Source: a virus. From it: a stretch of DNA of 41,233 nt. The position numbers were made by a program, and so were the translations under genes. Under the pieces are notes generated by a model that did no database searches, was not told the origin of the DNA, and was given only the letters and a program-made list of their open reading frames with translations. The stretch is taken from positions 1-41,233 of the IMG/VR virus record IMGVR_UViG_3300032288_002340, one strand, 5' to 3'. Below, piece after piece: positions 15,008 to 22,945 of this stretch. Numbering within the stretch: position 1 is the stretch's first letter; each line of letters starts with the position of its first letter.

Positions 15008-16895
15008 AATCGTCTACATTTTTAGTAGAAATATCCTGCTTATAAACCTGGTTTATTTTACTGACAAATTCCTTAAAATAGGACTTTGACCGTTCTGGGG
15101 TGACCAATGCTCCGTCTACTACCAAGTCTGCCACCTGCTGCTTCTCTTTGAGGATATCCCGCATATATTCGTCAATGGTATCAGCGCATAACATATAATA
15201 GACTTGAACTTGACCCGTTTGACCGATGCGGTGGGTTCTGTCCTCTGCTTGTTCGTGGTTTGCGGGAACCCAATCACAATTGAGAAAAACAACTGTATCT
15301 ATCTGATGTTGGAGTCCGTCAATACCCATACCTGCTGCCATCAAACTGAACAATCCAACTTTTGCTTCACCCTTGGTTAATCGGTCAATGGTATGTTGCC
15401 GTTCCTTACTATTCATTTCACCCGTTAAGAGTGCAGCTTTGTCTCCATACTGTTCAGCCAAGAACTTTAATGGAGCAAGGTAATTACTGAAAATAAGGAT
15501 AGGTTTATCGTTATCCAAGAATTCATCCACCATCTCCACCAATCGGGGTATCTTCTTTTCAATCAAGAAGGTTTGAAGTTTCGGCATGTGACCAATGGTC
15601 GGCTTCTCCACCTTCCAACGACCAAAGACTTCTCGTAATAGTTCTTTGTATTGTTTCTGTTCGTCCTTCGTCAATTCCACATACAAGTCATTGCGTTGTT
15701 TTGCTGGAAGTTCTGTAAGGATTTGTTCTTTCTTTCTACGTATAACCAAATCTTTCGTTCTATCATGCAAGTCTTGGAGATTGCGGGGTGCTTCTCCTTT
15801 CCACCCGCCGTAACGTTGAGTGAAATGAAAAAAGTTATTGAAACGTTCTTTGTCAAGGAAGTTCAACAAAGCAAATGCTTCAATAGGACGAGACATGACA
15901 GGAGTACCGGTGAGGAAGATACAGTACTTCGTTTTAATGCCGGGATATTTTCGTCGTTCTTTATAAGAACCTAAAATAGACTTTGCTCTGATGGTTTGTC
16001 TGTTTTTTAGATAGGTAGCCTCGTCACATACCAGCAGGTCAAACTCTTGCTTTCGTAAATCATTGACCACCTTACCGACCGCATCATAATGGACGATGTG
16101 GAACTGATTCGACAGCTTTCCATCATAACTCTTACTATCCCAGATGGTGGCATCTTTGCCCGTGAACTTTTTGATTTCACGCTTCCAATTGACCACGACT
16201 GATAAAGGACAGACGATAATGGTTTTGAGTTTCTTGTGTTGGGCAAATCCAATAGCTTGTGCAGTCTTACCCAACCCAGGCGCATCGGCAATCAAGCAAC
16301 GACCATCTGCTCGCTCCACGAACTTGACACCGACTTTCTGGTATGGATAGAGTTGGAGTTGCATCCCCTTAATGTCAAATTCTACATCTTCTTTGACTCG
16401 AATCTCATCCAAATCTTCACGGCGGTCTTTGAGTTTCTCCAGTAAGTTCAATACCTTGTCATCACATTTGATATTGGTTGGACCGAATACATTAAATGCT
16501 TTGGGGAGATGTACCGCAGGAAACTCCCACCACTTTTCTTCCCCGTTCCACTTTCGACCATCCACTTCATACTTGAACTTTGCCATCAAGGTGGGATTAT
16601 ATGGCATAACAACTACCGCAGTTTTACTATCCTTTAAATGAATAGTAACTGTGGTATCTGTAGATGTTTGTGGTGTATTGGTGACAGTCGGATTATTGGT
16701 TCTCGCTATCTTTAAGTGCGAGATATCTTCACCTTTAAGAGTCAATGTCGCCGCTTCTTTCCAGACTTCGGGAATCCCGACAGTCTGTGTCATCCAAGTT
16801 AGGTATGACTGATTATTATAATATATGTGGGCGAGTGAGTGTCCTCTGAACTTCCCGAATGTCAGTATCGCGTTATTCGCTGACTGATGTAGCAT
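15006..16895 (-). CDS. SNF2-family helicase with N-terminal ExoX-C-like and HARP-like segments
   Basis: ATP-dependent DNA translocase or annealing helicase, 629 residues. The N-terminal 40 residues (LTFGKFRGHSLAHI) resemble the small exodeoxyribonuclease X C-terminal/DUF3820-type module. Residues 85-140 (MPYNPTLMAKFK, RKWNGEEKWWEFP) resemble the HARP domain of SMARCAL1-type annealing helicases. The motor follows: LYPYQKVGVKF, Walker A APGLGKT (205-211), DEAT (291-294), LTGTPVMSRP, and in lobe 2 LIFSNYLAPL, LLTGEMNSKERQ and HEQAEDRTHRIGQ. SMARCAL1-like enzymes rewind DNA at stalled forks; T4 UvsW does a comparable job. The gene overlaps the small gene before it by 23 nt, and both lie behind the promoter at 17125-17153. 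Confidence 0.9.
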   Translation of the reverse strand: MLHQSANNAILTFGKFRGHSLAHIYYNNQSYLTWMTQTVGIPEVWKEAATLTLKGEDISHLKIARTNNPTVTNTPQTSTDTTVTIHLKDSKTAVVVMPYNPTLMAKFKYEVDGRKWNGEEKWWEFPAVHLPKAFNVFGPTNIKCDDKVLNLLEKLKDRREDLDEIRVKEDVEFDIKGMQLQLYPYQKVGVKFVERADGRCLIADAPGLGKTAQAIGFAQHKKLKTIIVCPLSVVVNWKREIKKFTGKDATIWDSKSYDGKLSNQFHIVHYDAVGKVVNDLRKQEFDLLVCDEATYLKNRQTIRAKSILGSYKERRKYPGIKTKYCIFLTGTPVMSRPIEAFALLNFLDKERFNNFFHFTQRYGGWKGEAPRNLQDLHDRTKDLVIRRKKEQILTELPAKQRNDLYVELTKDEQKQYKELLREVFGRWKVEKPTIGHMPKLQTFLIEKKIPRLVEMVDEFLDNDKPILIFSNYLAPLKFLAEQYGDKAALLTGEMNSKERQHTIDRLTKGEAKVGLFSLMAAGMGIDGLQHQIDTVVFLNCDWVPANHEQAEDRTHRIGQTGQVQVYYMLCADTIDEYMRDILKEKQQVADLVVDGALVTPERSKSYFKEFVSKINQVYKQDISTKNVDD

Positions 16896-17097
16896 CAGTA
16901 TTTTCTACCTTGACATATGTGAGACTATCTAAATCTAATCTCCACCCCTCACTTGGGTTAAGATTCAACATTCGCATCATTTCTTCATTTGCTTGCATAA
17001 CCTTAGCAGTTAAATCTGCTTGGTGAATCTTTAATAATTGATTATTACTTTCAATTAAATGACGAAGTGCTAAGGGTACTGGAACCATTTGTGCCAT
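16873..17097 (-). CDS. small helical protein of unknown function
   Basis: A 74-residue protein with no recognised family. Residues 8-50 are predicted helix rich in Leu, Gln, Asn and Met (LRHLIESNNQLLKIHQADL, then NEEMMRMLNL), the pattern of a short coiled coil; the rest is acidic. It is the first gene after the promoter at 17125-17153 and overlaps the SNF2 helicase by 23 nt, so the two are probably co-translated. A role as partner or regulator of that helicase is conceivable but unsupported beyond position. Confidence 0.65.
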   Translation of the reverse strand: MAQMVPVPLALRHLIESNNQLLKIHQADLTAKVMQANEEMMRMLNLNPSEGWRLDLDSLTYVKVENTDATSVSE

Positions 17098-17124
17098 AAA
17101 TTACCTTCCGTTAGTGTTTAATTA

Positions 17125-17153
17125 AATTTAAAATATAGTTTATTATTTGTCAA
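17125..17153 (-). promoter_or_regulatory. sigma70-like promoter upstream of the helicase and tail genes
   Basis: Minus-strand TTGACA (17148-17153), 17-nt spacer, TAAATT (17125-17130, four of six). The -35 overlaps the last codons of the preceding fibre gene, and the ATG at 17097 follows about 27 nt after the -10. Same CTTGACAAA core and spacing as the sites at 4151 and 5965. Confidence 0.7.
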
Positions 17154-17650
17154 GGGATACTTGGACGAGGAGTAGGTATATACAAGGAATCTGGGCAACC
17201 AGCTAATGCTTGTGCGGCACTACACGTGGTTGGGATTTGCATACATACAATACTATATTGTGACCCCGATGGTACGTTATAATTAGCACCCCGAATGCCT
17301 CCAACAAAAAACTGTGCGGATAATGATGGTTCTAAACTAATACAACGAACTGTACCATCTGGACACGTTAATACGTCTGTTCCTTTTGATCCTGTTGGAC
17401 CTTGATTTCCAGTAGCACCAGATACCAGTAATGATGGATTTGCACTTGCGGAAGCTTGGCATATTTCTAAAGTTACACTTAATCCAGCAAATCCAGCAGA
17501 TGGTGTACTTCCACTTGCAGCCGCATATGATGCAGTTATAACTGTAATTGTATTTGATGTCGGTGCACTAGCAGTGACTGCTGATAGTGAATGACTTATG
17601 TTTTGTGTTGTAGCTGCTTGACTACCACCAAAAGGAAAATAATATGACAT
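17150..17650 (-). CDS. short collagen-like tail fibre/virion surface protein, copy 3
   Basis: A 166-residue Ser/Ala/Thr-rich protein. It opens MSYYFPFGGSQ, as do its two neighbours in variant form, followed by beta-prone ASYAAA-type repeats and a short Gly-X-Y tract (GATGNQGPTGSKGTD, about 83-97). A cysteine-containing C-terminal domain (about 98-166) contains six cysteines. Collagen-like Gly-X-Y stretches trimerise phage fibres. The three adjacent genes look like a tandem family with a shared attachment end and different tips. Cysteine-rich tips are unusual for a phage fibre. No host receptor can be inferred. Confidence 0.7.
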   Translation of the reverse strand: MSYYFPFGGSQAATTQNISHSLSAVTASAPTSNTITVITASYAAASGSTPSAGFAGLSVTLEICQASASANPSLLVSGATGNQGPTGSKGTDVLTCPDGTVRCISLEPSLSAQFFVGGIRGANYNVPSGSQYSIVCMQIPTTCSAAQALAGCPDSLYIPTPRPSIP

Positions 17651-17661
17651 ATTAAATTATG

Positions 17662-18219
17662 TTATAGTGATTCATTACATACACCCAACGTCTGCAAGGT
17701 GCCACTACCATCTGTGGAATATGCTGTTCCGTCAGGTTCGTATGCACCGAGAGTCTGATTATTTGCTGGATTGGTACACACGCTATTAAAGAACATTGGA
17801 CTACTTCCTGCGCTTAATCCCGCATCCGTACTGTAAACTGTTATGTTCGGACTACCGAAATCACAATACCGTGTCCCACCCACTACATATGATGAATAGA
17901 ATATATATTCGTAACAATTTACTGGTGCCGATGAACAAGACGCGCCGCCTTTACTTTCATCATGCCATGAACTTGATATTAGATACACGCTATTACCACG
18001 TGGGCCTGTTACTCCTCTTGACCCCTGTGCTCCCTTCGGTCCTGATATCGGTCCTGCACTAGTACCGGCTGCCCCAGTAGAACCAGTGATGTTTAATGCC
18101 AAACTTGCGGTGACGGGTACCGCAGCAAAAGTTTGAATAAGCGACCCCGTTCTAGCGACACTGGCACTTACTGCAAATCCTAGTTCATTTACAGCTATAT
18201 TGTTGGGATAAAATTGCAC
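17662..18219 (-). CDS. short collagen-like tail fibre/virion surface protein, copy 2
   Basis: A 185-residue relative of the genes on either side. The N-terminus MQFYPNNIAVNELGFAVSAS is the variant start. A Gly-X-Y region lies near residues 46-77 (ISGPKGAQGSRGVTGPRG), followed by a globular C-terminal domain containing seven cysteines, two in ASCSSAPVNCYEYIF. It begins 1 nt after the end of the 87-residue copy and ends 11 nt before copy 3, so all three are translated together. The Gly-X-Y run supports a trimeric fibre. The C-terminal domain is unassigned. Confidence 0.7.
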   Translation of the reverse strand: MQFYPNNIAVNELGFAVSASVARTGSLIQTFAAVPVTASLALNITGSTGAAGTSAGPISGPKGAQGSRGVTGPRGNSVYLISSSWHDESKGGASCSSAPVNCYEYIFYSSYVVGGTRYCDFGSPNITVYSTDAGLSAGSSPMFFNSVCTNPANNQTLGAYEPDGTAYSTDGSGTLQTLGVCNESL

Positions 18220-18220
18220 G

Positions 18221-18484
18221 TTATGGTACTCCTACGGGTAAAGATACACCACCAGCTGCACCACCGATTCCTTGTAATCCAATATCTCCGGTTAATCCTG
18301 GTGTAAAACTACAACTACCGTTCGCGCCATTTGCACCAGGAACTCCTGACGTAGCGTATGATGCACTAGTGATACGGATAGCATAACTCGCTGATAGTGC
18401 ATAACTCGACAATGACGCAGTAGTTGCGAGAGTAGTATTATATATTTGGTTTAGTGAACTAGACCCAAATGGATAAAAACGCAT
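18221..18484 (-). CDS. short collagen-like tail fibre/virion surface protein, copy 1
   Basis: An 87-residue protein starting MRFYPFGSSSLNQIY, with ASYA repeats (LSASYAIRITSASYATSG, about 31-48) and a glycine-rich collagen-like end (GVPGANGANG, LTGDIGLQGIGGAAGG). It lacks the globular C-terminal domain of its two neighbours and may be a truncated or minimal member of the family. It follows the 478-residue surface protein by 3 nt. The shared FYPFG start suggests a common docking site. Confidence 0.7.
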   Translation of the reverse strand: MRFYPFGSSSLNQIYNTTLATTASLSSYALSASYAIRITSASYATSGVPGANGANGSCSFTPGLTGDIGLQGIGGAAGGVSLPVGVP

Positions 18485-18487
18485 AGA

Positions 18488-19924
18488 TTAATCTTCTAAG
18501 TTATAAATGGTAAGGTCTGCATTTAACGAACCAGAATATACCGTGGTCACATTAGATAGGTTTTCTAATATGTAACTTGTTCTATTTACCCCAGGACTAT
18601 AATTAGGGTCATCCCACGTATATGCTTCCAACACAGGAACTAAAGGATACTGATAACTTGCTGAATCAAACATCATATCAGCTATAAGTTTTGACCCAGA
18701 GTTTGGAACATTTCCGAACGGTCTGATTTGTTCTGCTAAAGGTACATCTTCAATATCCGTAGAATATAGTCGTATTCTAGCAGCGTAATCAGTTACATTT
18801 TCTACGGTAAATCCAGTAAACCATCCATAACCGGGACATACTAATGGTTGAAGGTCATATGTTGGAGAAGTACATACTGGTGCACCAAATCCATAACCTG
18901 CAGGATATGGTCCATCAATAAATGTACCAATTAATATGGACGATGTACCTGCTGCAATACTGAAGTCTTGGGAAACATATTGCCAACTTGCCGAAGGCAT
19001 AGCAGTTGCTTTTATGTAATCATATAATGGGGCGCCGCCGCTGTCCGTTGCTAACGCAAAAAATCCACAAGCGTAATTACCAAACAATGTATCGTTTGCA
19101 GTTCCGTCATAGGTGGCATATACCCAACCAGAAATTCTATATACATTTCCTACGTCTACTGGTAGGTAGTAAAAACTATTATCTTTCCAGAATGTAGAGG
19201 TACGTGATGCGAGTTGTCCGGCATATAACGTAGACCCAACTGGAATTTCTGGAAATTGTTGTGTTACTTTTGTTGGGTCCGTGGTTGTGTGTAATTCACT
19301 TGTTAACGAACGAGTTTGCCAGAATTCCCAACCATCGTTATCAACCGATGCGTTTCCACGTTCCCATTGCTGGTCTACATTGAAATTATAAGTACCCTTA
19401 GCCTTCAAGATTGCAAAACTTTTTGGGGTGGTAATACTTCCACTAACTCCGTATATCGACCCACCCGTGACCAATACTTGTGACCCACTGATATGAATAG
19501 CTTCTTTGTTATCTTCGCTGTCACCTACATTACTTAAAGCGTAGGTGGTAAGGGTAACGTTCTGTAAACCAGAACCACTAAGATTGTACCATACTAGTCC
19601 ACCAGTATTGGTGTGTCCAATGACAGGTGGTGCAAATACTAATTTTTCTGTCGTGGTCAGATTGATATCAGCAATTAATCCTACCGATTGGGACAAGTTG
19701 AAGTTTCCAGCTGCACGGTTAGCATCTATAACCATACTGGATGAGTCTGTATATAGTCTTAGTCGTACTGGTGGATTTGTGGATACCTTGGCGTCCAATA
19801 ACACAAATGCCCCACCCGTAGTTTGGAGTGAGGAACTTGCGATATCACCAGACCCCGCATCTTTAGAGATTACGGTTTCTGTCCGTGTATTTATCTTACG
19901 TGAGAATTGGTTTATAAATCCCAT
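18488..19924 (-). CDS. virion surface/tail fibre protein with a CBM-like beta-sandwich
   Basis: A 478-residue beta-rich protein with no motif of a known enzyme. The middle region (about 235-335) resembles a galactose-binding or CBM_4_9-like jelly roll: YLPVDVGNVYRISGWVYATY, then ASWQYVSQDFSIAAGTSSIL, two strands typical of such folds. The N-terminal 200 residues are Ser/Gly/Thr-rich and repetitive like a fibre shaft. It is the first of four consecutive virion-surface genes, starting 64 nt after the stop codon of the sulfotransferase-like gene at 19994. A carbohydrate-binding role in host recognition is plausible but inferred. Confidence 0.6.
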   Translation of the reverse strand: MGFINQFSRKINTRTETVISKDAGSGDIASSSLQTTGGAFVLLDAKVSTNPPVRLRLYTDSSSMVIDANRAAGNFNLSQSVGLIADINLTTTEKLVFAPPVIGHTNTGGLVWYNLSGSGLQNVTLTTYALSNVGDSEDNKEAIHISGSQVLVTGGSIYGVSGSITTPKSFAILKAKGTYNFNVDQQWERGNASVDNDGWEFWQTRSLTSELHTTTDPTKVTQQFPEIPVGSTLYAGQLASRTSTFWKDNSFYYLPVDVGNVYRISGWVYATYDGTANDTLFGNYACGFFALATDSGGAPLYDYIKATAMPSASWQYVSQDFSIAAGTSSILIGTFIDGPYPAGYGFGAPVCTSPTYDLQPLVCPGYGWFTGFTVENVTDYAARIRLYSTDIEDVPLAEQIRPFGNVPNSGSKLIADMMFDSASYQYPLVPVLEAYTWDDPNYSPGVNRTSYILENLSNVTTVYSGSLNADLTIYNLED

Positions 19925-19951
19925 ACAGTGGTTTACTCTTAAAATGTACTA

Positions 19952-19962
19952 ATATAAATATC
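19952..19962 (-). promoter_or_regulatory. near-palindromic AT motif before the fibre genes
   Basis: Second copy of GATATTTATAT (minus strand), in the 69-nt gap before the fibre operon and about 27 nt from its first ATG. The element at 14997 is placed similarly. It could be a late-promoter or regulatory element, or just AT-rich spacer. No TTGACA-type box is seen in this gap. Confidence 0.2.
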
Positions 19963-19993
19963 GTAGTAATAATAAATTACATCGTTTATACTA

Positions 19994-20617
19994 TTATGTA
20001 GAGATAGAATAATTAAATACTTTATAATCGTCGTGGAATAAATACTCTGTCAATTTTATAAAATTAGAGTCCGTAAAATCCAAATGGCTCAATTTATTAT
20101 CTTTTGTTACACCAACTCGTTCTATTTTACTTGTATCTATACCCAGAGTCACGTTGAGCCATTTATTAAATACAGACAAATCTTCATATTTGAACCAGTG
20201 TACTTTTGGATGATATGCCCAATGTACTTGTGTTTTGAAAAAGGAATCGTGATAATTGATATAATCTACACCAAATATACTGGTTAGAGGTATATCATTT
20301 TTAGGTATACAGTTCTGATGAAAGTTGTCATACAAAAAATTTACCAAGTTTTCCATAGTGTCAGATGGCATTTTACCGAATGCATCTAATTCTGCTAAAT
20401 GTTTCAGTGCAGATACAAATCGAGTTAGGGGGGTTCGCACTACAGTAAACCCCATATATTGCTTTTGGTGTTGTGAATATAGTTCGTGAAAAGTAAAATG
20501 AAAATGTAATTTAGGTTCTTCGTGTGGATAAAATAGCTTTGAATATGCTCTAGTTCCCGTCTTTGGTACTTTTACCCAAATCCACTTCTGATTATTTATT
20601 TTAGAAGATACTATCAT
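19994..20617 (-). CDS. P-loop sulfotransferase-like protein
   Basis: A 207-residue protein of the PAPS-dependent sulfotransferase type (Sulfotransfer_2-like). The 5'-phosphosulfate loop is KVPKTGTRA (16-24) and the 3'-phosphate element is VVRTPLTRFVSAL (59-71), with R61 and S69 in the expected places. These are the two sites that bind PAPS, the sulfate donor. Acceptors are usually hydroxyl or amino groups on carbohydrates or proteins. It overlaps the SGNH gene by 17 nt. With the second sulfotransferase-like gene (24493) and the APS-kinase-like enzyme (23535) it suggests a sulfation pathway. The substrate is unknown. Confidence 0.75.
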   Translation of the reverse strand: MIVSSKINNQKWIWVKVPKTGTRAYSKLFYPHEEPKLHFHFTFHELYSQHQKQYMGFTVVRTPLTRFVSALKHLAELDAFGKMPSDTMENLVNFLYDNFHQNCIPKNDIPLTSIFGVDYINYHDSFFKTQVHWAYHPKVHWFKYEDLSVFNKWLNVTLGIDTSKIERVGVTKDNKLSHLDFTDSNFIKLTEYLFHDDYKVFNYSIST

Positions 20618-21407
20618 GCGTAAGCCTTGTTATAATACTATCGGCAATTACTTGATGGCAAAGTTTTGACGGGTGGTAATCTCTCCGTGGTTTCTTAAAG
20701 TTAGCGTAATCAGTTGCGATAGTCAATTCGGGTCTGGAGTTTTCGATTACTTGAAAAATTTCACCAGTGTTAAATATTAAGTTTTTAGAATCTGTTATAG
20801 ATGTATATCTGGGAATAGAAGCGAGTATTTCAGACAGTAATCCAAATTTTGGTTTTAAAGGATTATCCATTAAATCAGAAATAGTTTCGTATATTTCACC
20901 TTTATATTCTAATCTTACTAGTCTGTCCATCAACCATGTATGTTCTTTTATGTATGGAAGAATGAAATTAGGCCAACACAAAATATATATTGGAAACTTG
21001 TGTTCATATTTTTGTAAAAACTGTAATACTTGAAGAACGTCCGATATTTTAGACTGTTCCATATACTCATCTAACGTAAGATTATTTTCTTCTAACCACT
21101 TAACAAAAATCTTCTCGTGCTTACTCATCACATCAATATGTGACGTTTGTGGTAACACTGGGCTATCACTTCTCATCCACATAGTAAACTGAAATACAAA
21201 CGTATCCACCGTATCATTTTCAAAAAAAGATTCCCACCACTTAATAATTTGTGTGTGGGAACCCCCTCGAAATGATTGATTTAATGACTCAACATTGAAA
21301 TGAGATGCTACTAGGTGCGAAAATCTACTAGTTTCCTTATTTCCTTCATAGTAGTCTAGACCATCACCATAAGTAAACGAACACCCTGCGAAACCAATTT
21401 TTTTCAT
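20601..21407 (-). CDS. SGNH/GDSL-fold hydrolase or acyltransferase-like protein
   Basis: A 268-residue protein of SGNH type. Block I is FAGCSFTYGDGL, nucleophile S10. A Gly-rich turn SFRGGSHTQI (45-54) corresponds to block III, but the usual Asn is His. The block V Asp/His pair is DYHP (D243, H245). Such enzymes act as esterases or O-acetyl transferases/esterases on polysaccharides and cell-wall sugars. The central part (FTMWMRSDSP, ILCWPNFILPYIKEH) fits this phage-type group. It lies between the subtilisin-like gene and a sulfotransferase. A role in removing or adding acyl groups on a glycan is likely but not shown. Confidence 0.75.
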   Translation of the reverse strand: MKKIGFAGCSFTYGDGLDYYEGNKETSRFSHLVASHFNVESLNQSFRGGSHTQIIKWWESFFENDTVDTFVFQFTMWMRSDSPVLPQTSHIDVMSKHEKIFVKWLEENNLTLDEYMEQSKISDVLQVLQFLQKYEHKFPIYILCWPNFILPYIKEHTWLMDRLVRLEYKGEIYETISDLMDNPLKPKFGLLSEILASIPRYTSITDSKNLIFNTGEIFQVIENSRPELTIATDYANFKKPRRDYHPSKLCHQVIADSIITRLTHDSIF

Positions 21408-21420
21408 AAAATATTAAATA

Positions 21421-22929
21421 TTATGCACAGTTTCCACCGGCACAAAATGCACCTTTACCACAATCTGCATCATAATAGCATGCGGCAGTAACTACGGTTA
21501 ACGTATCCACGCCATCAACTTCGGTGAGATATTTTTCAATTTCTACCGAATCTAATTCACTAAGAGATGTGTTATATACACCGATACTATAGCGGGTATT
21601 GTATTCAGTACCTTCCGTATCAGTAGATATTACTTGTATAGTATATTTTCCAACTTCAAAATCTGATGGTGGTGTAATAGACAATGTAAGTGTATTACCA
21701 ACATAAGAACTAGTTATCCACGAAAATGCTTTATAGAAAGTAGACCCCACATTAGAAACTACAGTGTAATTGGTGTGTGCAGCCAAAGTAATAGGTAATG
21801 TAGTTGTAAATACAACTTGTGTTGTTGCTCCACGTTGTACTGGAAACATTGAGGCAAATGGTTTGTCCCAAATCTTAGGTGAACTAATAAACGGTGCTTT
21901 AATTAAACGATTTGGTGTAGTACCATATACTGATTCATTACGGAACAACATATCTTCAAACGCAGAATCTAGAACTAAGGTTTGAATCTGTTGTGCAGTA
22001 AATGTTGGACTTTCCTTAATATATTGAGTAACAACACCAGATACTATTGCCGCACTAATTGAAGTTCCTGATATTTCTCCGTATCCATCGATATTTGCAA
22101 CGTGCACCCCAATTCCAGGAGCAGTTATATCAACTTCAGGGCCCCAGTTACTTGATGCTCCTGTTACCCAAGAAATAACTCTATCATATAAGTCAGATGC
22201 AGCAACACCAATTACAGTATTTAAACCAACTGGAGACAGCGTATCTGCTGCAACTCCGGTGTTACCTGCTGCAGCAACAACTACTAAGCCGGCATTTTGT
22301 AACTCTGTTACTTTATTATCTAGTAGTTGACTCTTTGGTACTGTCCATGAACAGTTTACAACCTTTACTCCAGAAGTCAATAAATGGTCAGTCAACACTG
22401 CGTCAAACGCAGTTAGTAGTTGTCCGATTGTCGCAGACCCAAATGGTATCTTTACATTCTTAACAATTGCATTCTTAGACACACCTCTGGTTTGTCCATT
22501 AATTAAACTTGCCATTGATGTACCGTGGCTAATAGTATCGGTATAAAATCCATCGTAGGTATATAAATTTTCAATAGTAGAACCAGTAAATTCTTCGTGA
22601 TGTGCATTTATACCAGAATCCATAAGATATACCGCTACACCATCTCCGTGGCTGATTGGATTGTAGATGGTTCCCATAGGAAGAGTATTAGTAACCAAAC
22701 GAATTTGGTGCCAATAAGCTTGTGGAGTCACGGTAGTTCCTGCATCCAACTCTACCAATACGACACCAGAAATGGCTTCAATCGTTGCTGCCGATACATC
22801 ATCGGCTACTACCAATCCTATGACACGAACTTTTTCTAATGTATAAAGTACAGTTCCATAAGTACCCAACGTTTCAACTAATAGTGTAACATTGGTGTCC
22901 GAAGCATACGCGATATTAAATGTTTTCAT
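21421..22929 (-). CDS. subtilisin-like serine protease with Ig-like and Cys-rich tail
   Basis: A 502-residue peptidase S8 protein. The catalytic triad is D104 (YLMDSGIN), H135 (DTISHGTSMAS) and S290 (ISGTSISAAIV), with oxyanion N223 (AAAGNTG). Residues 1-80 resemble the I9-type propeptide (VRVIGLVVADDVSAATIEAI). Residues about 365-460 form an Ig/fibronectin-like beta domain. The last 25 residues are cysteine-rich (CYYDADCGKGAFCAGG), an odd feature. No clear signal peptide is visible. In phages such an enzyme could process virion proteins or remodel host surface proteins. It sits next to fibre and decoration genes, not among capsid genes. A good ribosome binding site (AGGA) precedes the ATG at 22929. 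Confidence 0.85.
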   Translation of the reverse strand: MKTFNIAYASDTNVTLLVETLGTYGTVLYTLEKVRVIGLVVADDVSAATIEAISGVVLVELDAGTTVTPQAYWHQIRLVTNTLPMGTIYNPISHGDGVAVYLMDSGINAHHEEFTGSTIENLYTYDGFYTDTISHGTSMASLINGQTRGVSKNAIVKNVKIPFGSATIGQLLTAFDAVLTDHLLTSGVKVVNCSWTVPKSQLLDNKVTELQNAGLVVVAAAGNTGVAADTLSPVGLNTVIGVAASDLYDRVISWVTGASSNWGPEVDITAPGIGVHVANIDGYGEISGTSISAAIVSGVVTQYIKESPTFTAQQIQTLVLDSAFEDMLFRNESVYGTTPNRLIKAPFISSPKIWDKPFASMFPVQRGATTQVVFTTTLPITLAAHTNYTVVSNVGSTFYKAFSWITSSYVGNTLTLSITPPSDFEVGKYTIQVISTDTEGTEYNTRYSIGVYNTSLSELDSVEIEKYLTEVDGVDTLTVVTAACYYDADCGKGAFCAGGNCA

Positions 22930-22945
22930 AAATGATTCCTAAAAA

